Source: Arthrobacter sp. PAMC25564
GTDB taxonomy: Bacteria > Actinomycetota > Actinomycetes > Actinomycetales > Micrococcaceae
Direction of reading: 5' to 3'
NCBI RefSeq assembly: GCF_004798705.1
Contig: NZ_CP039290.1
Location: 1,302,001-1,366,000 of the forward strand
Length of the DNA stretch: 64,000 bases
In this document: one piece after another, positions 39,274 through 48,145 of the stretch
Numbering within the stretch: the stretch's first letter is position 1
Layout of the letters: every line of letters begins with the position of its first letter
The notes under the pieces: generated by a model
Seen by the model: the letters and a program-made list of their open reading frames with translations, nothing else
Told to the model about the DNA's origin: nothing
Database searches by the model: none
Made by a program: the position numbers and the translations under genes

Positions 39274-40734
39274 TCAGGATCTCCGACTATTGGCTTCGAA
39301 GGATGATCGGGGGAAGCGAGTTGGTGGCCTCGAATGCGCGGTGGGGATTTCAGAGTCGAGGGAACGTTTTGCTTCTGCATCGTAGCTCCCATAGCTCTGG
39401 TAACTATATGCATATGCATCCGCCCCCTTGCTTGGAAGCATGTTCATTACGATGCCGAGAACGTTGGAACCGACCAGTTCTAGGGCACCAAGGGATTTCT
39501 CAACATCTCCCTGTCTGACCCTTTGGCTGCCAACTATGAGAATGACGCCTCCCAGGTGTTGTGACAGGACAGCAGCGTCCGTCACCGGGAGTAGTGGAGG
39601 AGCGTCTATGATGACGGAGTCGAAAGTGGACTCCAACTGGCGAACCATTCGAAGCATGGCGTCCGATCCGAGGAGCTCGCTCGGGTTCGGAGGAATGTTG
39701 CCAGAGGTCAGCACAAACAGTTGGTCGTCCCCCCATGGCTGAAGTAAGTCCTGCACGTCAGCATTGCCTATAAGCGCAGTGGTGAGGCCGGCGCTACCTT
39801 CCAACCCAAGGTACTCAGCGATCATAGGACGGCGGAGATCCGCATCCACAAGAACAACGGACTGACCTGCCTGTGCAAGCGTGATGGCGAGATTCGTCGC
39901 AGTGGTACTTTTACCTTCACCTGGCAGCGAGGACGTCACCATTACCGCCCCGGACTTCTGTCCCAAGTTGGCAAACTGCATGTTTGTCCGAATCTGGCGG
40001 AAAGACTCTGCTCGAGGGCTCTGATTCGGTGCTTGCGTTATGAGTGGCTTCTTCACTGCATCACGATCGAAGGCAATACCGCCCAACATCGGCGCGTTAG
40101 TAACTCTCCGTAGGTCCGCCTCGCCACGAATCTTGTTGTCGAGAGTCGTGCGAAGGAGAGTCGTTCCGGCTCCAAAGACCAGCCCCGCGAGCAGTCCCAA
40201 AGCGAGATTGAGTCGGGTATTAGGAGCGGATGCTTCGCGCGGCGCCACAGCAGGTGTGACTATGGACAGTTTGACGGGGGATGAACTCGTCTTGTCTGAC
40301 CGCTCGAGCGCGTCGACTGCCTTGATCAGGCTATCGCCAACGGCTTGAGCAATCGCCGCAGCTTGAACGGGAGATCCGTCGCTTGCTGAAATTGTGATGA
40401 GCACTGTGTTCAGATCCGATGTGGCCTTCACCTTGGCAGAGAGCTCCTTGGAAGTCATGCCTAATCCGAGGGTGTCGATCACAGGCTGGAGCACCACAGG
40501 AGTGTCAACAGTCTTGGTGTAAGACTGGACGCGGGCCTGACTGAAAGTGTTACCCTGCTGAAGCTCCTGAACGGTGCCGGAATTTTGGATGGCTACGAAT
40601 AGCTGAGTTTCCGCGGTGTATGTGGGCCGAATGAGCAAGGAAGACGCCGCGCCTCCAATGACACCGACGAGAGCGAGGCTAACGATCAGTATCCAATTTC
40701 GCCGGAGGATACGGAGATAGTCTCTCAGTTCCAT
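39274..40734 (-). CDS. Polysaccharide co-polymerase / BY-kinase (Wzz-Wzc type fusion)
   Basis: A 486-residue tyrosine autokinase. An N-terminal Wzz-like part has spans at about 15-35 (WILIVSLALVGVIGGAASSLL) and about 175-195 (LALGLLAGLVFGAGTTLL). The C-terminal kinase has Walker A SSLPGEGKSTTATN, Walker A' VVLVDADLRRP and Walker B SVIIDAPPLLPVTDA. The tail carries a tyrosine cluster (YAYSYQSYGSY at about 440-452), the site of autophosphorylation that controls chain length and export. A Tat- or Sec-type signal is absent, as expected. The phosphatase at 27.7 kb is a candidate partner. The kinase heads the kinase-dehydrogenase-DUF4012-surface protein half of the locus. Confidence 0.93.
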   Translation of the reverse strand: MELRDYLRILRRNWILIVSLALVGVIGGAASSLLIRPTYTAETQLFVAIQNSGTVQELQQGNTFSQARVQSYTKTVDTPVVLQPVIDTLGLGMTSKELSAKVKATSDLNTVLITISASDGSPVQAAAIAQAVGDSLIKAVDALERSDKTSSSPVKLSIVTPAVAPREASAPNTRLNLALGLLAGLVFGAGTTLLRTTLDNKIRGEADLRRVTNAPMLGGIAFDRDAVKKPLITQAPNQSPRAESFRQIRTNMQFANLGQKSGAVMVTSSLPGEGKSTTATNLAITLAQAGQSVVLVDADLRRPMIAEYLGLEGSAGLTTALIGNADVQDLLQPWGDDQLFVLTSGNIPPNPSELLGSDAMLRMVRQLESTFDSVIIDAPPLLPVTDAAVLSQHLGGVILIVGSQRVRQGDVEKSLGALELVGSNVLGIVMNMLPSKGADAYAYSYQSYGSYDAEAKRSLDSEIPTAHSRPPTRFPRSSFEANSRRS

Positions 40735-41001
40735 AAATGTGGCCTTTCTGAGTGCTGCAGGAGTGAGTTGCTGCAGTAAACAGCCCCCATGAATCCTACG
40801 ATGATTCTGACTTGGATTCTAACCACGGACACATACTTTGCGAGTACTGGGGGAGACTCGCCCCCCCCAATAGTAAGCAGAGCTGCGGGCCTTCGTCCGT
40901 GAGAGTCGATCGTTTAGCGATTAAGGAAGGCGTCCGAGGCGCCGGCGTCTCGGCGCCTCGGGCCCTTCTCCCTGAACTTCGCGATAGAGACCTAGCCAGT
41001 G

Positions 41002-42306
41002 TCACGAGTGGACTGTCTCTCTCCGGCGTCCGCGCTTCCCCCTTTTTGCCCGTCGTCCGCCGCTGGTTCGTTTTAGTTTCATGCCGACGCCTATGTAACA
41101 CCAAAGCAAGATGCCCAAAATTGCTTCGCATGCCAAAGTGGAAATGACGGCGCCGAGAATGCCATATGAAGGAATCAGATAAAGGTTTAGGAAGACATTC
41201 AGAACTGCCACCGCCACCTGGACAAAGGTTCGATACCTTTGATGCCCACTTCCCGTAAGAGCATCAGCTGCCAGAAACGTAAGCGCCCGGAGAATGATGA
41301 GCCAAGCCATAAGCCTGACGAAGTCCACGGCCTCGACGTAGTCACTTCCCAAGATCAGAGGCGCCAACGGCGCCACCAAGGCGACGCCGATCGATCCGAC
41401 AACCGCATAACCGAGGACCATAGGAGAGATCTTGCGCGTCAGGCGCAGCGCTGATCTGAGTCCGTCCTGCCCCTCCCGAAAATACAAGGGGTAGGCCGCC
41501 GCGGACACGCTGCGTATGGGGGCGTACGCCATGTCAATAATCCTATAAGCGGCAGAGTAAACGCCAGCACTCGTAGCGGAGATCAGCCGGCCCAACATGG
41601 CTTTGTCTATATCGTTGTAGATGTTCTGAGAGGCAAGTGCCGTTGAATAAAGAAAACCTTCTTTTAGTTCATCGAGGCTAATTCTTGCAGAGCCCTTAAA
41701 ATACCCGAGTTTAACGGTTGTTTGAATTACCACAAATATGCCCAAGGGCAGTGTTGCCAGTAAATAGACAGTCGCCCAAGTATCCAGCGAGGACTGGCTC
41801 GCTACAAGCCACATCAATAGAGCAGCAATTAGACGGAGTAGATTGGCCAACGAAGGTAGAATGGCCAACGCACGATGCCGCCCCAAAGATTGCCAGACCG
41901 ATCCAACGAGGTCGACCAGTCTCAGCCCGACTAGGTCGGCCAGGGCAATCTGTAGGATTGCGAGTGAAGACACGCCCTGTGGTGCAATCTGAGCGGAGAA
42001 CAGAGCCAAAAGAATTGAGAAAAGGAGACCCCCCGAAGTTGTGTAGAGAAGCGCGCGCTTCCATTCGGGTGAGGCATCCAAAGAATCACGGGCCACGTTC
42101 TTTATCATCAAAGTATTCGTTCCGAGACTGGAATATGGTGAGACTAACGCGGCAAGGGCGACGGCTGCGGCGAACGCTCCGTAGCCGGTTGCGCCGAGCA
42201 TGCGGGCGAGAACAACGAAGTAGGCGGCCTGTATAGCGAGTTTCGAGACTTGTCCGGCCAAAAGTGCGAAGACATTCTTCCGCAGCAGTCTAATATCTAA
42301 CGACAC
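41002..42306 (-). CDS. Oligosaccharide flippase (Wzx/MATE-like polysaccharide exporter)
   Basis: A 434-residue multispan membrane protein of the polysaccharide flippase (PST) family, with about 12 hydrophobic segments, opening at LLAGQVSKLAIQAAYFVVLARMLG. It should move lipid-linked repeat units across the membrane. The C-terminus ends in a run of Arg/Lys/Gly (GGRRAKRGKRGRRR) absent from most family members, close to the gap before the BY-kinase. GC content here drops clearly below that of the paa and bkd genes (one 60-base line near 41701 is 45%). It follows the polymerase by 101 bp on the minus strand. Confidence 0.87.
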   Translation of the reverse strand: MSLDIRLLRKNVFALLAGQVSKLAIQAAYFVVLARMLGATGYGAFAAAVALAALVSPYSSLGTNTLMIKNVARDSLDASPEWKRALLYTTSGGLLFSILLALFSAQIAPQGVSSLAILQIALADLVGLRLVDLVGSVWQSLGRHRALAILPSLANLLRLIAALLMWLVASQSSLDTWATVYLLATLPLGIFVVIQTTVKLGYFKGSARISLDELKEGFLYSTALASQNIYNDIDKAMLGRLISATSAGVYSAAYRIIDMAYAPIRSVSAAAYPLYFREGQDGLRSALRLTRKISPMVLGYAVVGSIGVALVAPLAPLILGSDYVEAVDFVRLMAWLIILRALTFLAADALTGSGHQRYRTFVQVAVAVLNVFLNLYLIPSYGILGAVISTLACEAILGILLWCYIGVGMKLKRTSGGRRAKRGKRGRRRETVHS

Positions 42307-42407
42307 GATCTCTCATTTCAATGTTCATAAGTCAGGCCACCGGAGTCAGCGCCTCAGATAGAAGATCCTCAAGGCACAGCAGTCCCATCCAGCAGAGTAG
42401 TCAGGGT

Positions 42408-43766
42408 CTAGAATCGACCAGAGGGGCGACGCAATTCATACGGGCGTCGGATCGTCGGAAGCCTCGGGCTATTTGACGGCCTCAGATCTTGTCTATTGGG
42501 GAGATCGCTTACGACTTTTCGTGCCAAGATGAAGATCAGCGGCAAAATTATCAAGGCGTTGCCGTCAAGTGCGATCGGGTTCCAGTACAGCTCTGTCATC
42601 CCCACGACCGCTAGGTAGACGACATAGGACACGGCAAAAGCAAATGTGCCTTTATGCGCAGAGGCGCTTCTCATGCTCTGAACGAAGATCCAGAAGAGGC
42701 CAACAACAGCTCCTGCGCCACCAGTAAATAACAAGAAGAGGTACTCGCTGTGGGGGAAGTGCGCGGGAACCGCCCCCACCGACTGGAAGATATACCACCT
42801 GTCCAACCCGAGGCCTGTCAGCCAGTCCTTGCCGAGCGCGGCGAGTCCCAGGATCCATACGGTTCCTCGGTTGCTAAAGTCCGCTGGTTGGGCCTCTAAC
42901 AACAGTTTAAAACCTTCCCAGAAGAGTCCCGCTACGCCGGTACTGAAGACCGCAACTATGAGCCGCCATTGCCCAGGTGTTGGGTGAAGAGTGTCCGTAT
43001 TTCTATGCATAAACCGAGCGCAAGCTGCGGCAAGCGGCCACGCGGTGAGGGCCACGGCGATTGCGAGTTGTGACGTTCGCGACTCGGTGGCGTAAAGGGC
43101 CAGAGCAAATAGACCGAATGCCGCAAAATTTCTGGTGGAGTAGTAGCCGATCAAGCCGCAAAGAATACCGACGCCGCAGAGCATGGACACTGTGTTTTCT
43201 GAACTGAACGGACCTATGTACATGGCACCAAACGGACCACATTTGAATTTGTCGCAGGAACGCCAGTTATCTCCCGTGAGCGGTGCAATTGTGTACACGA
43301 AGCTGACAGATACAACGATCACACCGGCGAGATCGCGCAGTGTCAGGGAACTTAAGCTGAGGATCAGGCCGGTGACTGCCAATGAAATGACTCCGAGTGA
43401 TCTGCCGAGAAGTAGTGACAGCGACAAATCGGGGTTCATCACCGCATTGATTATGAACAGCAATGCGGAGACTACCGCGGGTAGGTAGGCCGAGAGGAAC
43501 ATTTTATGCATCAGGCGTTTTCGGATGCTACGAATCACGAGCTGAAATGCCAGAACGACCATCAGAAGAATCAGCCCCAACTGCACTGCTTGACTCTCCG
43601 GTATGGCCCTGGTCTCACGAAGAAGGCCGATCGAAACAATTACAACTAGACCAAGAAGAGATATGGGATCCCGTGCCACAGCGCCCGATTTTTTGAGTAT
43701 CTGACAATGCCAGAATAATGCTGACGCTGCTAGCAGTGCTATGGTATAAGTTACAAATGTTGTCAT
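42408..43766 (-). CDS. O-antigen polymerase/ligase-like membrane protein (Wzy type)
   Basis: A 452-residue protein with about 11-12 hydrophobic segments and a large loop near 300-345 (GKDWLTGLGLDRWYIFQS, then AHFPHSEYLFLLFTGG). That loop is the pattern of O-antigen ligase/polymerase families, in which HSEYL-type loops hold conserved residues. It would join repeat units outside the membrane. The assignment as polymerase rather than ligase rests on its place beside the flippase and glycosyltransferases. Its start ATG overlaps the end of the upstream glycosyltransferase by 4 bp, so translation is coupled. AT-richer than the flanks. Confidence 0.8.
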   Translation of the reverse strand: MTTFVTYTIALLAASALFWHCQILKKSGAVARDPISLLGLVVIVSIGLLRETRAIPESQAVQLGLILLMVVLAFQLVIRSIRKRLMHKMFLSAYLPAVVSALLFIINAVMNPDLSLSLLLGRSLGVISLAVTGLILSLSSLTLRDLAGVIVVSVSFVYTIAPLTGDNWRSCDKFKCGPFGAMYIGPFSSENTVSMLCGVGILCGLIGYYSTRNFAAFGLFALALYATESRTSQLAIAVALTAWPLAAACARFMHRNTDTLHPTPGQWRLIVAVFSTGVAGLFWEGFKLLLEAQPADFSNRGTVWILGLAALGKDWLTGLGLDRWYIFQSVGAVPAHFPHSEYLFLLFTGGAGAVVGLFWIFVQSMRSASAHKGTFAFAVSYVVYLAVVGMTELYWNPIALDGNALIILPLIFILARKVVSDLPNRQDLRPSNSPRLPTIRRPYELRRPSGRF

Positions 43767-44962
43767 TTCTCTGCCTGCGCAGCGGGGATGTGCTGCCGCT
43801 CTTGGTTGGTGAAGGCGCCTACGTGCTTCAATATTTCCCGCCAGGCATCACGTACGCGGATTGCCCCGAACTCCTGGGCTCTCCGACTTGCTGCACCGAC
43901 GTAGGCTTCGTCTGAGGGTTTCGGCAAAGAGGCAACGCGTCGAATGGTCGCCGCAATAGACGCGGCGTCGTTCTCACAGAGCCAGCCCGGCACATAGGCG
44001 GGAATCAGTTGCCTGGCAGCACGCGTGGAGACTGAAAGTACGGGTATGCCGAGGTCGGCAGCTTCGACGTAGACCAAACCGAACGTCTCGGCCACGGAAC
44101 AATGGAGCAACAGGGCAGCAGCCCTGAGATTCTCCATGACCTGGTCCCGAGCGAGATGACCTGTGAAGTGCACCCTGTCCTGAACCCCTAGTTCAGTCGC
44201 CATGTCCTTCAGCGCTTGCATTCTCGGACCAGCACCGATGAGGGTCAGGGAATACTTGTCGTCTAGAAGTGCCATTGCTTTTATGGCGAGGTCTTGAGAC
44301 TTAATGCTGGAGAGAGATCCGACACAAACGATTCGATAGGGGTCTGTAACTTTGGTGCGGAGAGACTCTTGAATCTCCACCCTGGTGGGAGTCTCCACCA
44401 AATTGGGTATGGTCTCGAGCCAGCGAACATTGCCATATTCGGCGATATCATCGGTGACCGGGGTGCTAACTCCCACTACACAATCCGCACGCTGGTAGAG
44501 CCAACGCGACATTAACTTCAGGAGATGGAGCTGGCGCGACTTGGCCAGCTTCTCTTGCAGGAGAGTGTGTTCCCAAACTATAGTTCCCGCGGCGCGTCTT
44601 GGCGCAATCATCAACCATGGAATGGCCGTCCATACTCCCACGAGAACTACGGTTCCTAGCCCGGAATGCCGTGAACGGGCGTAAAGGCGGGGCACGCTTC
44701 TAATGCGTTGCAGCCCCGTTAAAGGCGTTCCTAGCACTTCGACATTATTGTGCAGACTCTTGTCCGTATAAGAGCCTCCGATACAGATAACGTGAATATC
44801 GAACTCAGCATCAAGTACATCCAACAGACTGAGAGTTACTCGCTCCAACCCTAAGGTGGGAGACAGGCCCGATACAACGAAGGTGATGCGATGTTTTTCT
44901 TGGGGAATCACGAAATCGACTCTCTCTAGGCATGGCTGGGAAACTCGGTGTAGCCGTGTCAA
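43763..44962 (-). CDS. Glycosyltransferase family 4
   Basis: A 399-residue GT4/GT-B enzyme: IVCVGSLSSIKSQDLAIKAM starts the C-terminal nucleotide-sugar domain, followed by LIGAGPRMQALKDMATELG, VHFTGHLARDQV and LHCSVAETFGLVYVEAADLGIPVLS, where the E of ETFGLVYVEA is the family's donor-binding Glu region. It should add one sugar to the lipid-linked repeat unit in the cytoplasm. The first 25 residues look non-conserved, so the start may lie a little further in (near KHRITFVVSGL). It lies 7 bp downstream of the family 2 transferase and overlaps the polymerase. Confidence 0.88.
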   Translation of the reverse strand: MTRLHRVSQPCLERVDFVIPQEKHRITFVVSGLSPTLGLERVTLSLLDVLDAEFDIHVICIGGSYTDKSLHNNVEVLGTPLTGLQRIRSVPRLYARSRHSGLGTVVLVGVWTAIPWLMIAPRRAAGTIVWEHTLLQEKLAKSRQLHLLKLMSRWLYQRADCVVGVSTPVTDDIAEYGNVRWLETIPNLVETPTRVEIQESLRTKVTDPYRIVCVGSLSSIKSQDLAIKAMALLDDKYSLTLIGAGPRMQALKDMATELGVQDRVHFTGHLARDQVMENLRAAALLLHCSVAETFGLVYVEAADLGIPVLSVSTRAARQLIPAYVPGWLCENDAASIAATIRRVASLPKPSDEAYVGAASRRAQEFGAIRVRDAWREILKHVGAFTNQERQHIPAAQAEK

Positions 44963-44969
44963 TGGGAAG

Positions 44970-45914
44970 TCATTTAAAGACGCGCATAAGGCTTTGCAGG
45001 GACTTACGGGGTAGCAGTCCTGACACTCCTAGGAGAAGTGGCGACGGGCTCGGAAGACGACGTATCTTGGCCATCTCGCGCACTGATGCGCGAATCCCCG
45101 CCAGATCTCTCTTCTGAACCGCGTACCTGAGAGTTTGTCCCGCCAGGAAATCTACTCGAGTTTGCGGATCGAGGCCGACCAGTGCTGTTCTTGCCCAGGC
45201 CAACGACGTCGTCCAGTCGCTGCCGGCCGAGATTGAGCCGGTAGTTCCGACAAAGATGTCAACAAGGTCCTCGTTGACCTGATGGAATTTGACGCCGGGT
45301 TGCTCGCCGACCCTGACCAGCCAATCCCAGTCCTGATGCCGCGAGAGTGTCTCATCCCAAGGGACGCGCAGACACAGACTCCTAGGCACGAGGACTGTGG
45401 AAGCGAAGAAGGAGGCGCGTCGCGAGCCAGCCCTTCGACGTCGAAATAGGTAAGCCGCTATATCCTCGTCAGCGCTGATGAGCCTTTGGGGAACGCCTGT
45501 TATCTTGCTGATTCCTGTGGAACCGGTGAGAGTCTGGACAGCTCGTGACCCAATCACTATTGGCGACTCTGTGGGTTGTCGAGCCGCTGCTGATAATTGC
45601 AAACGCAATTTATCGGGGAACCATGTGTCGTCGTCATCGAGGAAGGCGATCCAGTGGCCGTTAGCCGCGCGGACTCCGAGATTCCTTGCGAATCCCCCGC
45701 GCTTTCCTCCGCCCGTGAAGAGGATGCGATCGGCTCCTGCAGCGGAGTCCAGCATTTCTACGTTGGCGATCGACTCATCCAGGTCGAACACGACTATGAG
45801 TTCCGTCCTGCCCGCATATTTCTGGGCGAGCACGCTCTCAACTGCTCTTCTCAGTTCCGGTCTGCCAACCGACGGTATAACGACTGAAACGTCGACAGAT
45901 TTCGATGACGGCAT
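44970..45914 (-). CDS. Glycosyltransferase family 2
   Basis: A 314-residue GT-A enzyme. The opening VDVSVVIPSVGRPELRRAVESVLAQ is the GT2 signature, with LIVVFDLDES and the DXD-like IAFLDDDDTWFPDKL (about 89-104). The middle GRHQDWDWLVRVGE-type stretch (reads SRHQDWDWLVRV) holds the ED/QDWD acceptor region. It should transfer a single sugar from a nucleotide donor to the growing repeat unit. It is the first gene of the minus-strand polysaccharide operon, divergent from the initiating sugar transferase across a 303-bp gap. Donor and linkage are unknown. Confidence 0.88.
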   Translation of the reverse strand: MPSSKSVDVSVVIPSVGRPELRRAVESVLAQKYAGRTELIVVFDLDESIANVEMLDSAAGADRILFTGGGKRGGFARNLGVRAANGHWIAFLDDDDTWFPDKLRLQLSAAARQPTESPIVIGSRAVQTLTGSTGISKITGVPQRLISADEDIAAYLFRRRRAGSRRASFFASTVLVPRSLCLRVPWDETLSRHQDWDWLVRVGEQPGVKFHQVNEDLVDIFVGTTGSISAGSDWTTSLAWARTALVGLDPQTRVDFLAGQTLRYAVQKRDLAGIRASVREMAKIRRLPSPSPLLLGVSGLLPRKSLQSLMRVFK

Positions 45915-46217
45915 TTATTCGCTTTCATTTGGAGTGCCCGTATTATGGGCCAGTTGGCGTTCAGTGAGAACCAACCCCGCGAGCTAGGTGTTGTCCAAAG
46001 CTGTTGGTAGTACGGCACGGCGTGATCGTAGTTCCTAGTGCGACTGGTGCTGGGGGTCACCTGATTCTTTGTCCCGTCGAAGCCTAGCGAAACGGCACAT
46101 TAGCGACGGAGTGATGTCATGCTATCAAGTTGAACGAGCACTAACGCCGACAGCCGGTAGTATCGAGTGGGCTCTGCGTGGCGGGGATAGTTTGTACTTA
46201 GGTCGGGGGATACCGAA
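45915..46217. other. Divergent promoter region of the polysaccharide locus
   Basis: 303 bp between two divergent operons; no gene is supported. It should hold the promoters of the glycosyltransferase operon and of the initiating transferase. TTGAAC at 46130 and TAGTAT at 46158 look promoter-like but are 22 bp apart, too far for a standard pair. The ribosome site of the plus-strand gene is GGGGGA at 46205. Confidence 0.45.
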
Positions 46218-47654
46218 ATGTTGGAGTCAGATGGATGGCGTATTCGCTATGCCCGCCGCTTGAGGGTCATCGACGCCTTAGTGGTCGTGTGGGCCACCGT
46301 CGGCGCACTGGTTCTCAGATTCGGCATCGAAGACGGTCCGATCAGCAAGGGGACCGGCGTATACGTTGTTCTAACGATCGCCCTTGCCCTGGGCTGGTGG
46401 ATCATGCTTGGGCTGTGGGGAACCCGCGATGCAAAGGTGCTGGGCTTCGGCCCGGAAGAGTACAAGCGGGTTTTTGCCAGTTCACTCTGGCTGTTTGGCA
46501 TTCTTGCAATCGTTTCCTACTCAGCCCGCTTTGATACTGCCCGCGGATATGTGGGCATAGCGCTCCCCTCAGGCCTCTTGGGGTTAATCTTGGGGCGGTG
46601 GATACTGCGGCAACATCTGGCTTCGGAGCGTGTTCGGGGGCGTAGCTCCTCACGGGTGCTCGTGATCGGTGGGACAGCCAGCGCCGAACATGTCGTCCGG
46701 TCGCTTCAAGCGCACCCCGAGGCGGGCTACTTGCCCGTAGGAGCTTTCTTGACGTCCCGGAGTTCATCTCCAGGATCCTCAGATAATGTGGGCGTCGAAG
46801 TGGTCGGCATCGGCCGTGACATCGAACACATCATGGTGGCCATAGCTGGCTCGGGGTCAGACACTGTTGCCATTGCAGCCGAGGGCGATCTGAGCCCCAG
46901 GAAACTACGTGAGTTGGGTTGGCGGTTGGCAGCTTCCCACGTATCCATGATCTTGGCTCCGTCTCTCACTGATGTTGCCGGGCCGCGAATTCACACGCGC
47001 CCGGTGGCAGGACTCCCGCTTATCCATGTCTCCACTCCAAAACTGACGGGTGGCCGACGGGTCGCGAAGCGCGCATTCGACATGCTCGCCGGTGCTGTGC
47101 TCGTGGCTGTGTTATCGCCGGTATTTCTGATTGTGGCCGTCCTTGTGAAGCTTTCGAGTCCGGGCCCGGTGTTCTATGGTCAAGAACGGATCGGGATCAG
47201 AGGAACAACGTTCAAGATGCTGAAGTTCCGTTCCATGAACAACAACGCGGATCAACAGCTGCAGGAATTGCTTCGAGCTCAGGGCCGAGCAGGTGAACCC
47301 CTGTTCAAGGTGCATAATGATCCACGGATCACGAATGTTGGCAGAGTGATTCGAAAATTCTCCTTGGACGAGTTGCCCCAGCTCTTCAACGTAATTTCGG
47401 GGAGTATGAGCTTGGTGGGCCCTCGGCCACAGCGAGCCGGCGAGGTGGCTCTCTACGACACGGATGCACACCGGCGGCTTTATGTGAGTCCTGGGATGAG
47501 TGGGCTGTGGCAGGTGAGCGGCCGTTCCAATCTCTCATGGGAAGAAAGCATCCGGTTGGATCTGTATTACGTCGAAAACTGGTCTCTCACGGGCGACATT
47601 GTGATCCTTTTCAAGACGTTCAAAGCAGTTTTCGCGGGTGCCGGCGCGGCCTGA
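46218..47654 (+). CDS. Initiating polyprenyl-phosphate sugar-1-phosphate transferase (WbaP-like)
   Basis: A 478-residue enzyme that starts each repeat unit by moving a sugar phosphate from a UDP-sugar to undecaprenyl phosphate. The N-terminal half has several membrane spans (DALVVVWATVGALVLRFG, ALALGWWIMLGLWG and others) plus a Rossmann-like part (VLVIGGTASAEHVVRSLQAH). The C-terminal bacterial sugar transferase domain shows KRAFDMLAGAVLVAVLSPV, YGQERIGIRGTTFKMLKFRSM, KFSLDELPQLFNVI and SLVGPRPQ, and ends SGRSNLSWEESIRLDLYYVENW. It is divergent from the rest of the locus and starts after GGGGGA. The first sugar (glucose, galactose or an N-acetyl sugar) cannot be told. Confidence 0.92.
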   Translation: MLESDGWRIRYARRLRVIDALVVVWATVGALVLRFGIEDGPISKGTGVYVVLTIALALGWWIMLGLWGTRDAKVLGFGPEEYKRVFASSLWLFGILAIVSYSARFDTARGYVGIALPSGLLGLILGRWILRQHLASERVRGRSSSRVLVIGGTASAEHVVRSLQAHPEAGYLPVGAFLTSRSSSPGSSDNVGVEVVGIGRDIEHIMVAIAGSGSDTVAIAAEGDLSPRKLRELGWRLAASHVSMILAPSLTDVAGPRIHTRPVAGLPLIHVSTPKLTGGRRVAKRAFDMLAGAVLVAVLSPVFLIVAVLVKLSSPGPVFYGQERIGIRGTTFKMLKFRSMNNNADQQLQELLRAQGRAGEPLFKVHNDPRITNVGRVIRKFSLDELPQLFNVISGSMSLVGPRPQRAGEVALYDTDAHRRLYVSPGMSGLWQVSGRSNLSWEESIRLDLYYVENWSLTGDIVILFKTFKAVFAGAGAA

Positions 47655-48145
47655 TCGTTTGCATTCGTCAGCGCAAATATCACTGCGAGCAGGGTTTCGA
47701 CATTCGAATTTTGCGGCAACGGGTGCCGAATCTTTTGCCCTGAGACTTCCGCAGTGATTGAGGCGTCGGCAGATGCATGGCCCATCTGCGTGGACCAACC
47801 GCTCCGATGCTCATCCTCGTGGCCCTCAGGCTTTGCTTCTCACGACGAGTAGCAGGGTTCCATGGGAAAAATATGGACTACTTGGTCCGCGGCCGCCTTA
47901 GAACTGAGTACCTACTCAGATGGCCGGGGCTGAATATCCATCGAAAAACAAGTACCAACTACTGGGTGCACTCCCCGCAATTTCTAGTTGTATGAATTCA
48001 GGGTTCCCAAACATGGCGGACTCGCGCATCTTTTAAAGCCGAAGGAAGAGCTTCGTATTTAATAGAGCGATGAATTTATAACTTGTTCCCCGTGGATGAA
48101 TTCTATTGAAGCCTCCTAGGGGAAACCTCGTGGGGGGGTACAATA
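47655..48145. other. Long gap before the deacetylase gene, no gene seen
   Basis: 491 bp, AT-richer than most of the window. Short open frames here lack ribosome sites and family-like text. The deacetylase ribosome site lies at its end, a run of seven G (48132-48138). No convincing hairpin terminator for the transferase gene was found. Confidence 0.5.

Noticed and set aside
40861..40868. Run of eight C as a phase-variation switch
   Set aside because: It lies in the gap between flippase and kinase genes, away from a start codon or promoter element that could be recognised.
47777..47995. 72-codon open frame in the gap before the deacetylase
   Set aside because: No ribosome site, no family-like text, composition of non-coding DNA.
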